Shown here: positions 23,997 to 32,187 of the stretch, piece by piece
Numbering within the stretch: the stretch's first letter is position 1
Layout of the letters: the number at the start of each line of letters is the position of its first letter
Origin: Methanosaeta sp. PtaU1.Bin060
GTDB lineage: Archaea; Halobacteriota; Methanosarcinia; Methanotrichales; Methanotrichaceae
Direction: 5' to 3'
DNA: 38,362 bases
NCBI GenBank assembly: GCA_002067365.1
Contig: MVRK01000032.1
Span: 1 to 38,362, forward strand
Notes under the pieces: generated by a model
The model's input: only the letters and a program-made list of their open reading frames with translations
Told to the model about the DNA's origin: nothing
The model's database searches: none
Program-made: the position numbers and the translations under genes

Positions 23997-26900
23997 CTAT
24001 GCTCCAAGCACCTTGGACATTTTCTCCTTCCAGGCAGCCACCTCATCTGCACTGATCACGTCTATTGCTCCTCCCTGGAAATCTCCGCCGACATCTCCCA
24101 TCTTCTCCTCCATCCATCCCTCGATCTCCAGGTAAAGATTCTTCAGAGCATCTATGACCTCGGGATCGGCCTTCCACAGCCCCCTCTGCTCGGCCTCCAA
24201 CAGCCTGCGACCCATCTCCTCCATCGCCCAGGGGTTGTTCTCCTGGAAGAACTTCCGGTTCTCCTCGTCCATGATGAATGTTTTGGCGATCTCATCGAAG
24301 ATCCAGTCATCCACTTCCTGGGTCGTGGCCTCCCAGCCGTAGACCCTCCCCACGCGCTTGGATATGTCTCCGGCCCCCTTGTAGCCGTGCCGCTTCATTC
24401 CCTCGATCCACTTGGGATTGAGAAGCTTTGTGCGCACAACTCGCCTGACCTCATCTGCAAGGGTGCGTACCTCCACATGATCGGCATCGCGCGTATCGCC
24501 ATAGTATGCCTCCACCTCATGGCCTGAGACCTCGCGGGCAGCAATCGTCAGGCCCCCGTGGTTTCCGAAGTAGCAGCAGCATCCGAAGAGGTCCTTCTCG
24601 TCTGTGGCTGTCTTGTTGAATGTGACGTCCACGCTCTTCAGCTGCTTGACGAGTTTCTCCTGGGACTCCTCTCCGAAGAAGCCCTTGCCGTAGGCATAGC
24701 CGTTCCAGTAGATGAAAACATCTGATAGGTCCTTCTCCTTCTTCCATGCTGACGCATAGACCGCCAGGTTAACCCCGTTCCCGTAGGTTCCAGGCTTGCT
24801 GGCGAAGATTCGAGGCATAGGCCCATTCTCTATATCATGCTTTCTCAGATAGTTCATCTCCGGCGGCTCATCGAGCGCTGCAACCTCCTTCATCGCCTTG
24901 TCGACGGTCTCTATGCAGTTGTAGAAGCAGTCGCGGGTGATGCCCGATGCCCGAATGGTCAGGTCGATCCTGGGCCTCCCAAGCTCCTCCAGTGGGACGA
25001 CCTTGTAGCCCTTGAGCCTCGCTCCATTCCACACTGGCTTTACGCCTATCAAGTGGAAGATCTGGGCCATCTGCTCCCCATCGGCGTACATAACATCACC
25101 AGCCATCCAGAACATGGCCACATTCTCGGGCAAGCGGCCCTGCTCCTTGCGGTACTTCTCGATGAGGCTCTCTGCCAGTCTTTTGCCCACAACCCAGGCA
25201 GCTTCTGTCGGCACAGCCTCCGGATCGAGAGAGTAGAAGTTGCGACCTGTGGGCAGGATCTCGATCTTGCCTCTGGTGAGCAGGCCGGAAGGCCCGGGCT
25301 CGATATAGCCTCCCGAGAAACCATGCAGCAGGCTCTCCATCTCCATAGAGTCCTCCAGGCGACGGCTGAGATCCTCCACCCTTTCCCGCAGAGCAGCTAG
25401 AGAGCCGTTTCCATTCAATCCTTTCGTCTCCAGAAGCTTTGGCAGCTTCATACGCCAATTGTCGCCATCTCGATCCTGGCCCGAAGGTGGCATCATGGCA
25501 GAGACCAGCTCTTTGGAGAGCAGGTCGATCTCCTGCAGCTCCTCCATCTTCGTCGTCACCTCCTTGCCAAGAAGCTCCGCCGCAGTCTTTCGAAACTCAT
25601 GACGCAGAACCGAGCGCATCATCTCCTGCCGCCTCTCGCCCTCAGGCAGAGCGCCGAAGATGTGCATGCCGTCGGGAATCTGGGTGTTGTAGATCTGGGA
25701 GATCTTGTCGTGAGCCCTCTCCAGGATCTCCTCGAAGCTTGCGCCCGATGCTGTCAGCCTCTCCAGATTCATCTCCTTGGCCATGTTGCTCTTCTCTAAA
25801 AGTTCCAGGATTATATGCTCCAGAGCATGAGCCCTTGCGCCATCCGAGATCTTGGCGCGATGGTACTCTGCGATCTTCTCCTCCAGAGCCTTCAGATCTC
25901 CATAGAGGTCCGAGTCCGTCATCACAGCCTGCATATGGTCCACGAGAGTGGCATAGCTCCGACGCTTGGCGATTGTGCCCTCAGGAGGATTGTCCGAGTT
26001 GTAAATATAGAGATGAGGCATATCCCCTATTACAATATCCGGATAGCAGTCAGAGGAGAGGCCCACCGACTTTCCGGGCAGGAACTCCAGGTTGCCATGG
26101 GTGCCCACATGTACCATCACATCTGCACCGAATACCTTCTCGATGTACCTGTAAGTTGCGATATACTGATGGGTTGGTGGAACCTCCGGGTCATGCAAGA
26201 TCTTGCAGACCTGGCCGTCGCATCTGGCTCCTGCACATCCTCTCTTGGGCTGAACGCAGACGAGGGCATTGCCGTACTGCACGCCTGTGATCACTATCTT
26301 CCCCTGATAGAGCATAGCAGCCGGAATGCCGTCCTTCTCCTCGCCCGGCGGATTTCCCCATGCCTCGCTGACCCTGCTTTGCACCTGAGGCGAGAGGCAT
26401 CTGAACCACTGCTCATATTCCTCTTTGGTCAAGTATGCCAGGGCCCCACCCTTGGCCACTATCTCCTCGATGGGCGTCCAGCGAAACTCGGAGATGGCCT
26501 TCCTGCCCATTATAGTCTCTATCAGCTCTTTTCCATTTGCGGGAACGTTATTTAGAGAGTATCCTGCCTCAGACATTCTGTTCATGATGCGAGCCATGCT
26601 CTCAAGGGTGTCGAGATGAGCCCCGCCGCCGACTGCCGCCTCTACAGAGACACATGGATTGTTGTGCAGGATAAGAGCTACACGGCGCTCCGATACGGGC
26701 TTGTTCTTGAGGGCGATCCACATTGAGACTCGGCTGCATACTCTCGAGACCCTCTCTGGAATAGGCACATGCATCTCGATGAGGGCGCCGTCCGTCTCAG
26801 ACTTGTCTGTCACTCCTGCGATCAGCGGCTCTATGACGCCCTCGAACTCGGGCATTGCCACCGACCAGCCCACCTCGCTGCTGTTGAGGCCGTGGATGTC

Positions 26901-27716
26901 CTCATGCCATTCATCCTCTGTCTTGTGATAGACCATGAGGGGATGGAAGACAGGGACATCGAGCGATTTCAGTATGCTGGCAGATTCCTCGATGTTTCGT
27001 GGACGAAAGATTGGGAGAAGGTTGATGACAGCATCGACCCGGCCCATGAAGATCTTCTCGGCCACCTCGGCACTCGACCAGGCTCCAAGATCCCTGTCGC
27101 CCATTCCGAAGCAGAAGACGGGAAGCACCGAGTACTGCTTCTCCAGCTCGGATATGAAGGCATCCACCAGGGCTGTGTCCTTATTGGACCAGTAGGTTCG
27201 CGAGAAGACTATGCCCACAGTCGGGCCTCTCAGTGCGCCGTACCATTCGAGATATTCATCAAGGGATGCAAAGGCAGCTTTTGCACGGGGATGATATAGA
27301 CCCTGCCATAGCAGTTTCTGTGGCGGATCGAATTCGAAGTCCAGCCCCAGAACCTCCTTGCAGGCATATTTAAGCATGTTCTTATAGTTCTCCGGGCCAC
27401 CGAAGAGGACATACTTGTTGACCGCCTGGGTTATCTCCAGGGGAACATTGGCCACGGCCCAATGAGTTGGGTTTCTTCCGAAGGAGATCACCGGCGTCCC
27501 TTGATTCAGGACGGGCATTATCTCATCCCAGCACGATTCATTGGAGGGATGGAGCAGGATAAGCTGGGCCTTCTTCAGAGATTCCAGACATCTTTCAAGA
27601 TCGTCTGGCCTGGATAGCTGGGATGTGGACCATAGGTCCATGTCCAGACCGATCTCTTTTGCTGCATTCAGCAAGAGGGGCAGCTCACCGCTCCAGGTTA
27701 TGGAGACCAATTTCAT
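23997..27716 (-). CDS. cobN: CobN-like cobaltochelatase large subunit (copy 1)
   Basis: A 1239-residue protein of full CobN/BchH length, the subunit that binds the tetrapyrrole and inserts Co2+ (or Mg2+ in BchH) with help from AAA+ partners. Strong blocks are HNNPCVSVEAAVGGGAHLDT, ITGVQYGNALVCVQPKRG, the active-site region HVGTHGNLEFLPGK (about 533-546), YIYNSDNPPEGTIAKRRSY, GPSGLLTRGKIEILPTGRNFYSLDP, GRPRIDLTIRASGITRDCFYN, and the C-terminal DEVRRVVRTKLLNPKWIEGMKRHGYKGA. The first 350 residues are the more divergent N-terminal domain. No frameshift is seen. GGTGG precedes the ATG. Archaeal CobN homologues often accompany ABC transporters and may act on corrinoids, F430 precursors or unknown chelates; the metal is not shown by sequence. 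Confidence 0.93.
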   Translation of the reverse strand: MKLVSITWSGELPLLLNAAKEIGLDMDLWSTSQLSRPDDLERCLESLKKAQLILLHPSNESCWDEIMPVLNQGTPVISFGRNPTHWAVANVPLEITQAVNKYVLFGGPENYKNMLKYACKEVLGLDFEFDPPQKLLWQGLYHPRAKAAFASLDEYLEWYGALRGPTVGIVFSRTYWSNKDTALVDAFISELEKQYSVLPVFCFGMGDRDLGAWSSAEVAEKIFMGRVDAVINLLPIFRPRNIEESASILKSLDVPVFHPLMVYHKTEDEWHEDIHGLNSSEVGWSVAMPEFEGVIEPLIAGVTDKSETDGALIEMHVPIPERVSRVCSRVSMWIALKNKPVSERRVALILHNNPCVSVEAAVGGGAHLDTLESMARIMNRMSEAGYSLNNVPANGKELIETIMGRKAISEFRWTPIEEIVAKGGALAYLTKEEYEQWFRCLSPQVQSRVSEAWGNPPGEEKDGIPAAMLYQGKIVITGVQYGNALVCVQPKRGCAGARCDGQVCKILHDPEVPPTHQYIATYRYIEKVFGADVMVHVGTHGNLEFLPGKSVGLSSDCYPDIVIGDMPHLYIYNSDNPPEGTIAKRRSYATLVDHMQAVMTDSDLYGDLKALEEKIAEYHRAKISDGARAHALEHIILELLEKSNMAKEMNLERLTASGASFEEILERAHDKISQIYNTQIPDGMHIFGALPEGERRQEMMRSVLRHEFRKTAAELLGKEVTTKMEELQEIDLLSKELVSAMMPPSGQDRDGDNWRMKLPKLLETKGLNGNGSLAALRERVEDLSRRLEDSMEMESLLHGFSGGYIEPGPSGLLTRGKIEILPTGRNFYSLDPEAVPTEAAWVVGKRLAESLIEKYRKEQGRLPENVAMFWMAGDVMYADGEQMAQIFHLIGVKPVWNGARLKGYKVVPLEELGRPRIDLTIRASGITRDCFYNCIETVDKAMKEVAALDEPPEMNYLRKHDIENGPMPRIFASKPGTYGNGVNLAVYASAWKKEKDLSDVFIYWNGYAYGKGFFGEESQEKLVKQLKSVDVTFNKTATDEKDLFGCCCYFGNHGGLTIAAREVSGHEVEAYYGDTRDADHVEVRTLADEVRRVVRTKLLNPKWIEGMKRHGYKGAGDISKRVGRVYGWEATTQEVDDWIFDEIAKTFIMDEENRKFFQENNPWAMEEMGRRLLEAEQRGLWKADPEVIDALKNLYLEIEGWMEEKMGDVGGDFQGGAIDVISADEVAAWKEKMSKVLGA

Positions 27717-27752
27717 TTACTACCACCTTAGGAGACATAATTGCCTTTGTTA

Positions 27753-27771
27753 TCATACACTAGCAATATGA
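27753..27771. promoter_or_regulatory. Short inverted repeat TCATA-N9-TATGA upstream of cobN
   Basis: TCATA (27753-27757) and TATGA (27767-27771) lie about 40 bases before the minus-strand cobN start, near its predicted transcription start. The half-sites resemble those in the other palindromes of this island, though in divergent orientation. Confidence 0.35.
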
Positions 27772-27949
27772 ATCATCTCCATTCATTGCTCTATGTTAAT
27801 AACTATTTCGGGATGAATATCACAAAAGAATAAAAATTCATGTGTCTGACCAGCTCGCCCCTGGCGAAGGCTGATGGAGCCGATCACCTTTGCTGCCTTT
27901 ACATTTCGGCTGCCACATCGTAGGACATTGACGATGCCCCTAAAAACCG

Positions 27950-27979
27950 ATGGCCAAAACATAAATGGCCAAAACATAA
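27950..27979. repeat. Two tandem 15-bp copies in the divergent cobN/SBP gap
   Basis: ATGGCCAAAACATAA occurs at 27950-27964 and 27965-27979. The gap 27717-28151 has no other coding frame; a duplicated regulator site or simple slippage are both possible. Confidence 0.9.
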
Positions 27980-28036
27980 TATCCCAATAGATTATATGGA
28001 GATTGGACCCTGTGATTGCGGCATCTCTTCTTATAT

Positions 28037-28054
28037 TACCGAAATGCTTATTAA
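28037..28054 (+). promoter_or_regulatory. BRE/TATA promoter of the dockerin-less binding protein
   Basis: TACCGAAATGCTTATTAA differs by one base from 31951-31968 upstream of the second ATPase-cobN operon. It fits BRE (CGAAAT) plus TATA (CTTATTAA), with a start near 28075-28080. A second TATA-like GTTATAAGA lies at 28081-28089. Confidence 0.5.
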
Positions 28055-28088
28055 TTGATATTCAAAATGCGTAGATTAATGTTATAAG

Positions 28089-28110
28089 ATATGATTCAAT
28101 TGGATCATAT
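28089..28110. promoter_or_regulatory. 22-bp near-perfect palindrome, candidate operator
   Basis: ATATGAT-N8-ATCATAT has seven-base perfect arms, and the spacer itself contains the palindrome CAATTG, so only one base pair breaks the symmetry. It sits just after the TATA-like GTTATAAGA and over or just beyond the predicted start of the 28152 gene. The half-site TATGAT is shared with the 23657-23670 palindrome, suggesting the same regulator. Confidence 0.6.
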
Positions 28111-28151
28111 GATGGCATCAAGATGCTGAGGAACGTAGGAGGTATTTGGAG

Positions 28152-29273
28152 ATGAAAACAAGGAGAACATGGGCCTGGTCGATGCTGGCGCTATGTCTTT
28201 CGCTGGTCATAATCGGCACAGCCCTGGCATCGGATAGCTCAGGCTCAGATTACCCGAAGAAGATCGTGGATGATGCAGGCAGGGAAGTCACAATCAATAG
28301 CTCTGTGCAAAGGATAATAGTAAATAACGGAGACGCCGCCGAGGCCATAGTCTTGCTTGGAGCGGGCGACAAGATAGTGGCCGTATCGGATACCGTTAAG
28401 CAAAAGGCTGGCTACTACTTCCCAACGCTCAAAAAAGTACCATCAGTGGGCACATTCAACAAGCTTGACTATGAGAAGATTGGAGCAATTGCCAAAGGCG
28501 ATAGCGATACAGTAACTCCGGATATCGTCTTCATAGGCTACAGCTACCCTGGAAAATCCTATGGAATCGATGCCCATGACAAGGCCCTTGCTCCTTTCGA
28601 GAATATAACCTGCATCGGCCTGGACTTCTTCTATCCCGAGAACATGACATCGGATATGAAGAAGCTGGGAGAGATCCTGGATAAGCAGGCTGAGGCTCAG
28701 ACGTATATAGACTGGTACGATCAGAAGCTCTCCGACATAAAGGCGGGTGTGAAGGGGACAACCATGCCCAATTTATATGTGGAGTGGGAGGCTAAAGGCG
28801 ACGATCTGTCAGGCATGGGTCCAAACTCCGGCGCAGGCCAGATGGTCAAAGCAGTCAATGCCTACAATATCTTCAGCGGACTGAACGACGCATATCCTAA
28901 GGTAGACTGGGAGTACATCGTCACGAAGAAGCCCGACATCATAATAAAGCGCCGGATATCGGGATCTGGTGCCAATGCACTGGGATGGGAAGCAGCTCCC
29001 TCCAACGATGCGCTCATCTTCGAGGGTGCTATCAATGAGATCATGGACAGGCCTGCTGCGAGCAGCGTGCCTGCGGTGAAGAATGGCAAGGTCTATGTCT
29101 TCAATTGGGACTTCATGGCGGGCCCCGATCAGATGGTCGGACTTACGTATCTGGCGAAAGTGATCCATCCTGAGGTGAAGCTTGACCCCGAGACGGTCTA
29201 TAAGGAGTACCTGCAAATGATAGGGCTCGAGTATCCCGAAGGAAGGATATTCGTCTACCCTGAGCCGAAGTGA
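28152..29273 (+). CDS. ABC transporter substrate-binding protein (BtuF/FepB type, no dockerin)
   Basis: A 373-residue exported binding protein. The N-terminus is a signal peptide (basic KTRR, then WSMLALCLSLVIIGTALA, cut before SDSSG). The mature chain starts directly with the binding domain: KIVDDAGREVTINSSVQRIIV, TPDIVFIGYSYPGKS, KPDIIIKRRISGS and GKVYVFNWDF are typical of the cobalamin/siderophore class. The C-terminal EYLQMIGLEYPEGRIFVYP is shared with the dockerin copies. ATG 28152 follows GGAGGT with an eight-base gap; a TTG at 28146 is not needed. There is no lipobox. It is convergent with an ATPase gene and near the only FecCD permease, which it probably serves. Confidence 0.93.
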   Translation: MKTRRTWAWSMLALCLSLVIIGTALASDSSGSDYPKKIVDDAGREVTINSSVQRIIVNNGDAAEAIVLLGAGDKIVAVSDTVKQKAGYYFPTLKKVPSVGTFNKLDYEKIGAIAKGDSDTVTPDIVFIGYSYPGKSYGIDAHDKALAPFENITCIGLDFFYPENMTSDMKKLGEILDKQAEAQTYIDWYDQKLSDIKAGVKGTTMPNLYVEWEAKGDDLSGMGPNSGAGQMVKAVNAYNIFSGLNDAYPKVDWEYIVTKKPDIIIKRRISGSGANALGWEAAPSNDALIFEGAINEIMDRPAASSVPAVKNGKVYVFNWDFMAGPDQMVGLTYLAKVIHPEVKLDPETVYKEYLQMIGLEYPEGRIFVYPEPK

Positions 29274-29301
29274 AATCTCAGGGCCGGAAGATAGCTCATA
29301 T

Positions 29302-29338
29302 GCTGCTGGCGTCGCAGCCAGCAGCCAAAAAATTTTTT
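29302..29338. terminator. Bidirectional hairpin terminator
   Basis: GCTGCTGGC (29302-29310) and GCCAGCAGC (29317-29325) form a perfect nine-bp stem with a six-base loop, followed by AAAAAATTTTTT. It lies between the convergent binding-protein and ATPase genes and can end both transcripts. Confidence 0.75.
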
Positions 29339-29345
29339 GTTACTC

Positions 29346-30137
29346 TTATGTCATACAGACTGCGCCACCATTCAAGGAGCGCAATGGTATAATGCACGGC
29401 TTATCCAGAGATCTCATGACCAGCGCTTCAACGCCATAGACATCGCTGATATTCTTCTCGCTCAGGAGTTCATCGGGACTGCCTGCCGCATAGACCACTC
29501 CCCTCTTGAGCATGACAAGCTTGTCAGAGAATCTGGCTGCCAGATTGAGGTCGTGGATGGCCATAACAGCCGAGATGCCCCTCTCCTTGACGAGAGCGCT
29601 TATAGTCTCCATCACCTCAAGCTGATGCTTCATATCCAGATTGGATGTCGGCTCATCCAGCAGCAATACTGAGGGTTCTTGTGCAAGGGCTCTTGCGATG
29701 AGCACCTTCTGCTTCTGGCCGCCGCTGAGCTGGGCGAAATCCCTCAGAGCCAGCTCCTGCAGGTTCAATAGCTCTAACGTATCAGCCACCTTGCTTATGT
29801 CCTTGTCAGAGACACGCCAGCTTATGCGCGGCCTCCTGCCCATGAGGACTGTATCGAAGACAGTGGTTGCCAGGGGCGCGGAGCTTGACTGGGGAACATA
29901 GCCCATCTGCCTTGCGATCTCCTGCTGTTTCATGCTCTGAACCTCCTTTCCATCAAGCAGGATGCTGCCCTCAGGCTTCAATATGCGGTCGATGCATTTG
30001 ATGAGAGTTGTCTTTCCCGAACCATTCGGCCCCACGAGGCTCAAGACCTCAGCATCGTCCAAGACTACGTTTAGATCGTCCAAGATCTTATTGCTCCCAT
30101 AGCTGAAAGTCAAATCCTTGATAGTGATCTTAACCAT
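29346..30137 (-). CDS. FecE/BtuD-type ABC importer ATPase (copy 1)
   Basis: A 263-residue importer ATPase. It has Walker A GPNGSGKTT (36-44), Q-loop VPQSSSAP, signature LSGGQKQKVLIARALA, Walker B VLLLDEPTSNLD and switch His in AIHDLNLAARF. It belongs to the iron-siderophore/cobalamin class and fits the FecCD permease upstream on the same strand (248 bases away). A 125-bp segment (29881-30005) is perfectly identical, inverted, to 32320-32444 in the second ATPase. Its ribosome-binding site is GAGGT shortly before the ATG. A CATATGATG... TATA-like element near 30158-30168 suggests its own promoter. Confidence 0.95.
   Translation of the reverse strand: MVKITIKDLTFSYGSNKILDDLNVVLDDAEVLSLVGPNGSGKTTLIKCIDRILKPEGSILLDGKEVQSMKQQEIARQMGYVPQSSSAPLATTVFDTVLMGRRPRISWRVSDKDISKVADTLELLNLQELALRDFAQLSGGQKQKVLIARALAQEPSVLLLDEPTSNLDMKHQLEVMETISALVKERGISAVMAIHDLNLAARFSDKLVMLKRGVVYAAGSPDELLSEKNISDVYGVEALVMRSLDKPCIIPLRSLNGGAVCMT
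29881..30005 (-). repeat. 125-bp perfect inverted repeat with 32320-32444
   Basis: I compared both segments base by base: 125 of 125 match after reverse complementing. The segment codes from after the Walker A loop through the Q-loop region of the ATPase. The flanking DNA of the two genes differs by many silent changes, so this points to gene conversion or a very recent local exchange. Confidence 0.95.
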
Positions 30138-30274
30138 TGCTACCTCGCGCTCCTTAATTGTTATATGATGTGATGATTGCCTTCCCTATGTTCCGATCTG
30201 ATTCACCTTCGGCATATGTTGTGAAAAGCAGCATCACGGCATAGTCACTGGCTTTCTTAATAAAACTTTCTGCG

Positions 30275-30293
30275 CATATGGTATTACCAAATG
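30275..30293. promoter_or_regulatory. Semi-palindrome upstream of ATPase copy 1
   Basis: CATATGGTATTACCAAATG is largely symmetrical around GGTATTACC and resembles the palindrome CATTTGT-AATA-ACAAATG at 31582-31599 upstream of the permease. Shared half-sites suggest one regulator for both genes. Confidence 0.4.
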
Positions 30294-30340
30294 AGAAATG
30301 GAACTGCCAGGGATTTGTGTATGAGATTATGAATAGATCG

Positions 30341-30382
30341 AAGAAAAAAGAGACCAAAAAAAGATGTGCATAGCCGATCGGC
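30341..30382 (-). terminator. Terminator after the FecCD permease
   Basis: On the minus strand the permease stop is followed by the perfect palindrome GCCGATCGGC (30373-30382) and then two T-rich tracts (TTTTTTT and TTTTTT). This fits a U-rich archaeal terminator and separates the permease from the ATPase gene downstream. Confidence 0.5.
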
Positions 30383-30385
30383 GGC

Positions 30386-31465
30386 TCACCAGAACTCCTT
30401 CTTGTGGCGCATGAATAGGTAGATGAAGAAGGGCACACCCAAGAAGGCGGTCATGATGCCCACAGGCAGGATCACAGGCGCGAAGATGGTCCTGGCCACT
30501 GTGTCTGAGGCCAAAAGCAATATTGCTCCCACCATTGCTGAGGCTGGAAGCAGGAATCTGTGATCACCGCCTATAACCATGCGGGTGATATGGGGCGCGA
30601 CAAGGCCTATGAAGCCGATGGTGCCTGTGAAGCAGATCACTGCTGCTGTGATCAGCGAGACCAGCATCATGCATATTACACGCGTCCTCTCCACATTGAC
30701 TCCCAGGCTCTTGGCTGTCTCATCGCCAGCACCCAGAGCATTGATGTCCCAGGATTTGAGGAGAAGATAGGGGAAGCAGATAGCAATGATTCCCGAGACG
30801 ATCCAAACCTTATCCCATGAGGACCTGCCCAGGGATCCCATCATCCAGAAGACCACCTCCTGCACCTGCTCAGCCTGGCCTATATACTGAAGGAAGGAGG
30901 TCATGGCCTGGAAGAGATACATTATGGCAATCCCTGCCAGAATCATAGTCTCAGGAGTGATGCCCCTGTATTTTGCCAGCCCATAGACAGCCAATGAGGC
31001 AAGGAGGGTGAATACGAAGGCGTTTCCCACGATCAGCCACTCGCCTCCTACGAGTCCTGCACCCATGACTATGGCCAGCGCCGCTCCAAAACCAGCTGCC
31101 GAGGAGATGCCCAGTGTGAATGGGCTGGCCAGGGGATTCTTGAGGATTCCCTGCATTACGGCACCAGCAACGGCCAGGCCGATGCCTCCCACAATGGCCA
31201 TGAGAATCCTGTGCAGTCGCAGACCCCAGACAATGGTGTCCGCGAACCAGGTGGATTCGAAGGTTCCAGGAAAGAACTTTGCAAGTATGGCCGTATAGAC
31301 TTCGATAACGCCTATGTTCGCTGAGCCTCGTGTGGTTGCATATCCGGCCAAAATTATGGTTCCCAGAATCAGGGAGATCATAAAGAGAAGCTTGCGGCCT
31401 ATGAACTTCTGATACTCAGCCCTCAAATCCGGCACAGAGGTATCCCTGGAATGCGCTGATTGCAT
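30386..31465 (-). CDS. FecCD/BtuC-type ABC transporter permease
   Basis: A 359-residue permease with about ten transmembrane helices, beginning with LLFMISLILGTIILAGYA. Family motifs are RLHRILMAIVGGIGLAVAGAVMQGILKNPLASPFTLGISSAAGFG in the N-terminal half, GAGDETAKSLGVN, and the coupling region FTGTIGFIGLVAPHITRMVIGGDHRFLLPASA that contacts the ATPase. It transports a metal chelate, siderophore or corrinoid. ATG 31465 follows GAGGT with an eight-base gap; a longer frame begins at 31507. It is the only FecCD permease in the window, whereas there are two ATPases and five binding proteins, so components may be shared. Confidence 0.95.
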   Translation of the reverse strand: MQSAHSRDTSVPDLRAEYQKFIGRKLLFMISLILGTIILAGYATTRGSANIGVIEVYTAILAKFFPGTFESTWFADTIVWGLRLHRILMAIVGGIGLAVAGAVMQGILKNPLASPFTLGISSAAGFGAALAIVMGAGLVGGEWLIVGNAFVFTLLASLAVYGLAKYRGITPETMILAGIAIMYLFQAMTSFLQYIGQAEQVQEVVFWMMGSLGRSSWDKVWIVSGIIAICFPYLLLKSWDINALGAGDETAKSLGVNVERTRVICMMLVSLITAAVICFTGTIGFIGLVAPHITRMVIGGDHRFLLPASAMVGAILLLASDTVARTIFAPVILPVGIMTAFLGVPFFIYLFMRHKKEFW

Positions 31466-31581
31466 CTGTTCATACCTCAGCAGAACAGAATAGGAATATG
31501 GTGGCAAATGGTCTCATATCTATCCCTCAATTGACTTTGAAGTCGATGCAGGATTTATGCATTGATTAATAAATCTGTCGG

Positions 31582-31599
31582 CATTTGTAATAACAAATG
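31582..31599. promoter_or_regulatory. Palindrome CATTTGT-AATA-ACAAATG upstream of the permease
   Basis: Seven-base perfect arms surround a four-base centre. It lies about 120 bases upstream of the permease ATG on the minus strand and resembles the site at 30275-30293. Confidence 0.45.
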
Positions 31600-31950
31600 G
31601 GAGCCACCCTTTTGCTCTTTTCGCGAGAAGCTCATTCAAACTATATTGTTTTTATCAGATCAAGTCGCGAAGGTTGTTGGAAAGCCCGACGGAGATTGCC
31701 CGAATATGGTCAGGGAAACATAGGAACATCATCGAATATAAGCAGACCAAAGAGACATATTGAGTTAAAAAAATTACACTTTGATGGCATATTCGCCGTA
31801 ATCCTGGGACAATTCTCCATGATCACAGTTCCCAGAGATGTACGGATGAGGCTGTCCGAAAGAAAGACCCTATTGCTCCAAATCCGACGCACGATATCTT
31901 ATTTTCGAAACTTTTATCCTTGATACAATTTTGATAAAAAATAGCAAATA
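31600..31950. other. Noncoding stretch between permease and ATPase-cobN operon
   Basis: This stretch has open frames in several phases, the longest on the plus strand at 31597-31923, but none has a ribosome-binding site or recognisable domain. I see no tRNA, repeat or insertion end. Confidence 0.4.
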
Positions 31951-31968
31951 TACCGAAATCCTTATTAA
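31951..31968 (+). promoter_or_regulatory. BRE/TATA promoter of the ATPase-cobN2 operon
   Basis: TACCGAAATCCTTATTAA matches 28037-28054 at 17 of 18 positions. A start near 31990 gives a leader of almost 200 bases before ATG 32188. Confidence 0.5.
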
Positions 31969-31977
31969 ACTTTGAGG

Positions 31978-31997
31978 ATGATGCATTATTATATCAT
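31978..31997. promoter_or_regulatory. Inverted repeat ATGAT-N10-ATCAT at the predicted start
   Basis: The five-base arms match the core half-sites of the palindromes at 23657 and 28089 and again lie over a predicted transcription start. The spacer differs (0, 8 and 10 bases), so common control is only suggested. Confidence 0.35.
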
Positions 31998-32187
31998 GAG
32001 GAATTGGATGGACACCTTTCCCGCAGGAAGCCAGTCCAGAAATCGACAGAGGGTGCAGACCACTGAAGGGGGAGCAAGGATCCAACGCCCTCAAAGCAGA
32101 ACGATGGCAGTCTTCCGCAGTTCTAACATGCAGGCCATAAATCCATCCCTCACATCCGGCAGTCCTCATATCGTCCCAGGAGGGAGA

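Noticed and set aside
25439-26290. Open plus-strand frames antisense to cobN copy 1
   Set aside because: Low-complexity Ser/Pro/Arg translations opposite a well-conserved chelatase gene; no ribosome-binding site or family match.
31597-31923. 108-codon open frame in the gap before the ATPase-cobN2 operon
   Set aside because: No ribosome-binding site, no domain and an unbalanced Arg/Ser composition; the reverse frame is equally open.
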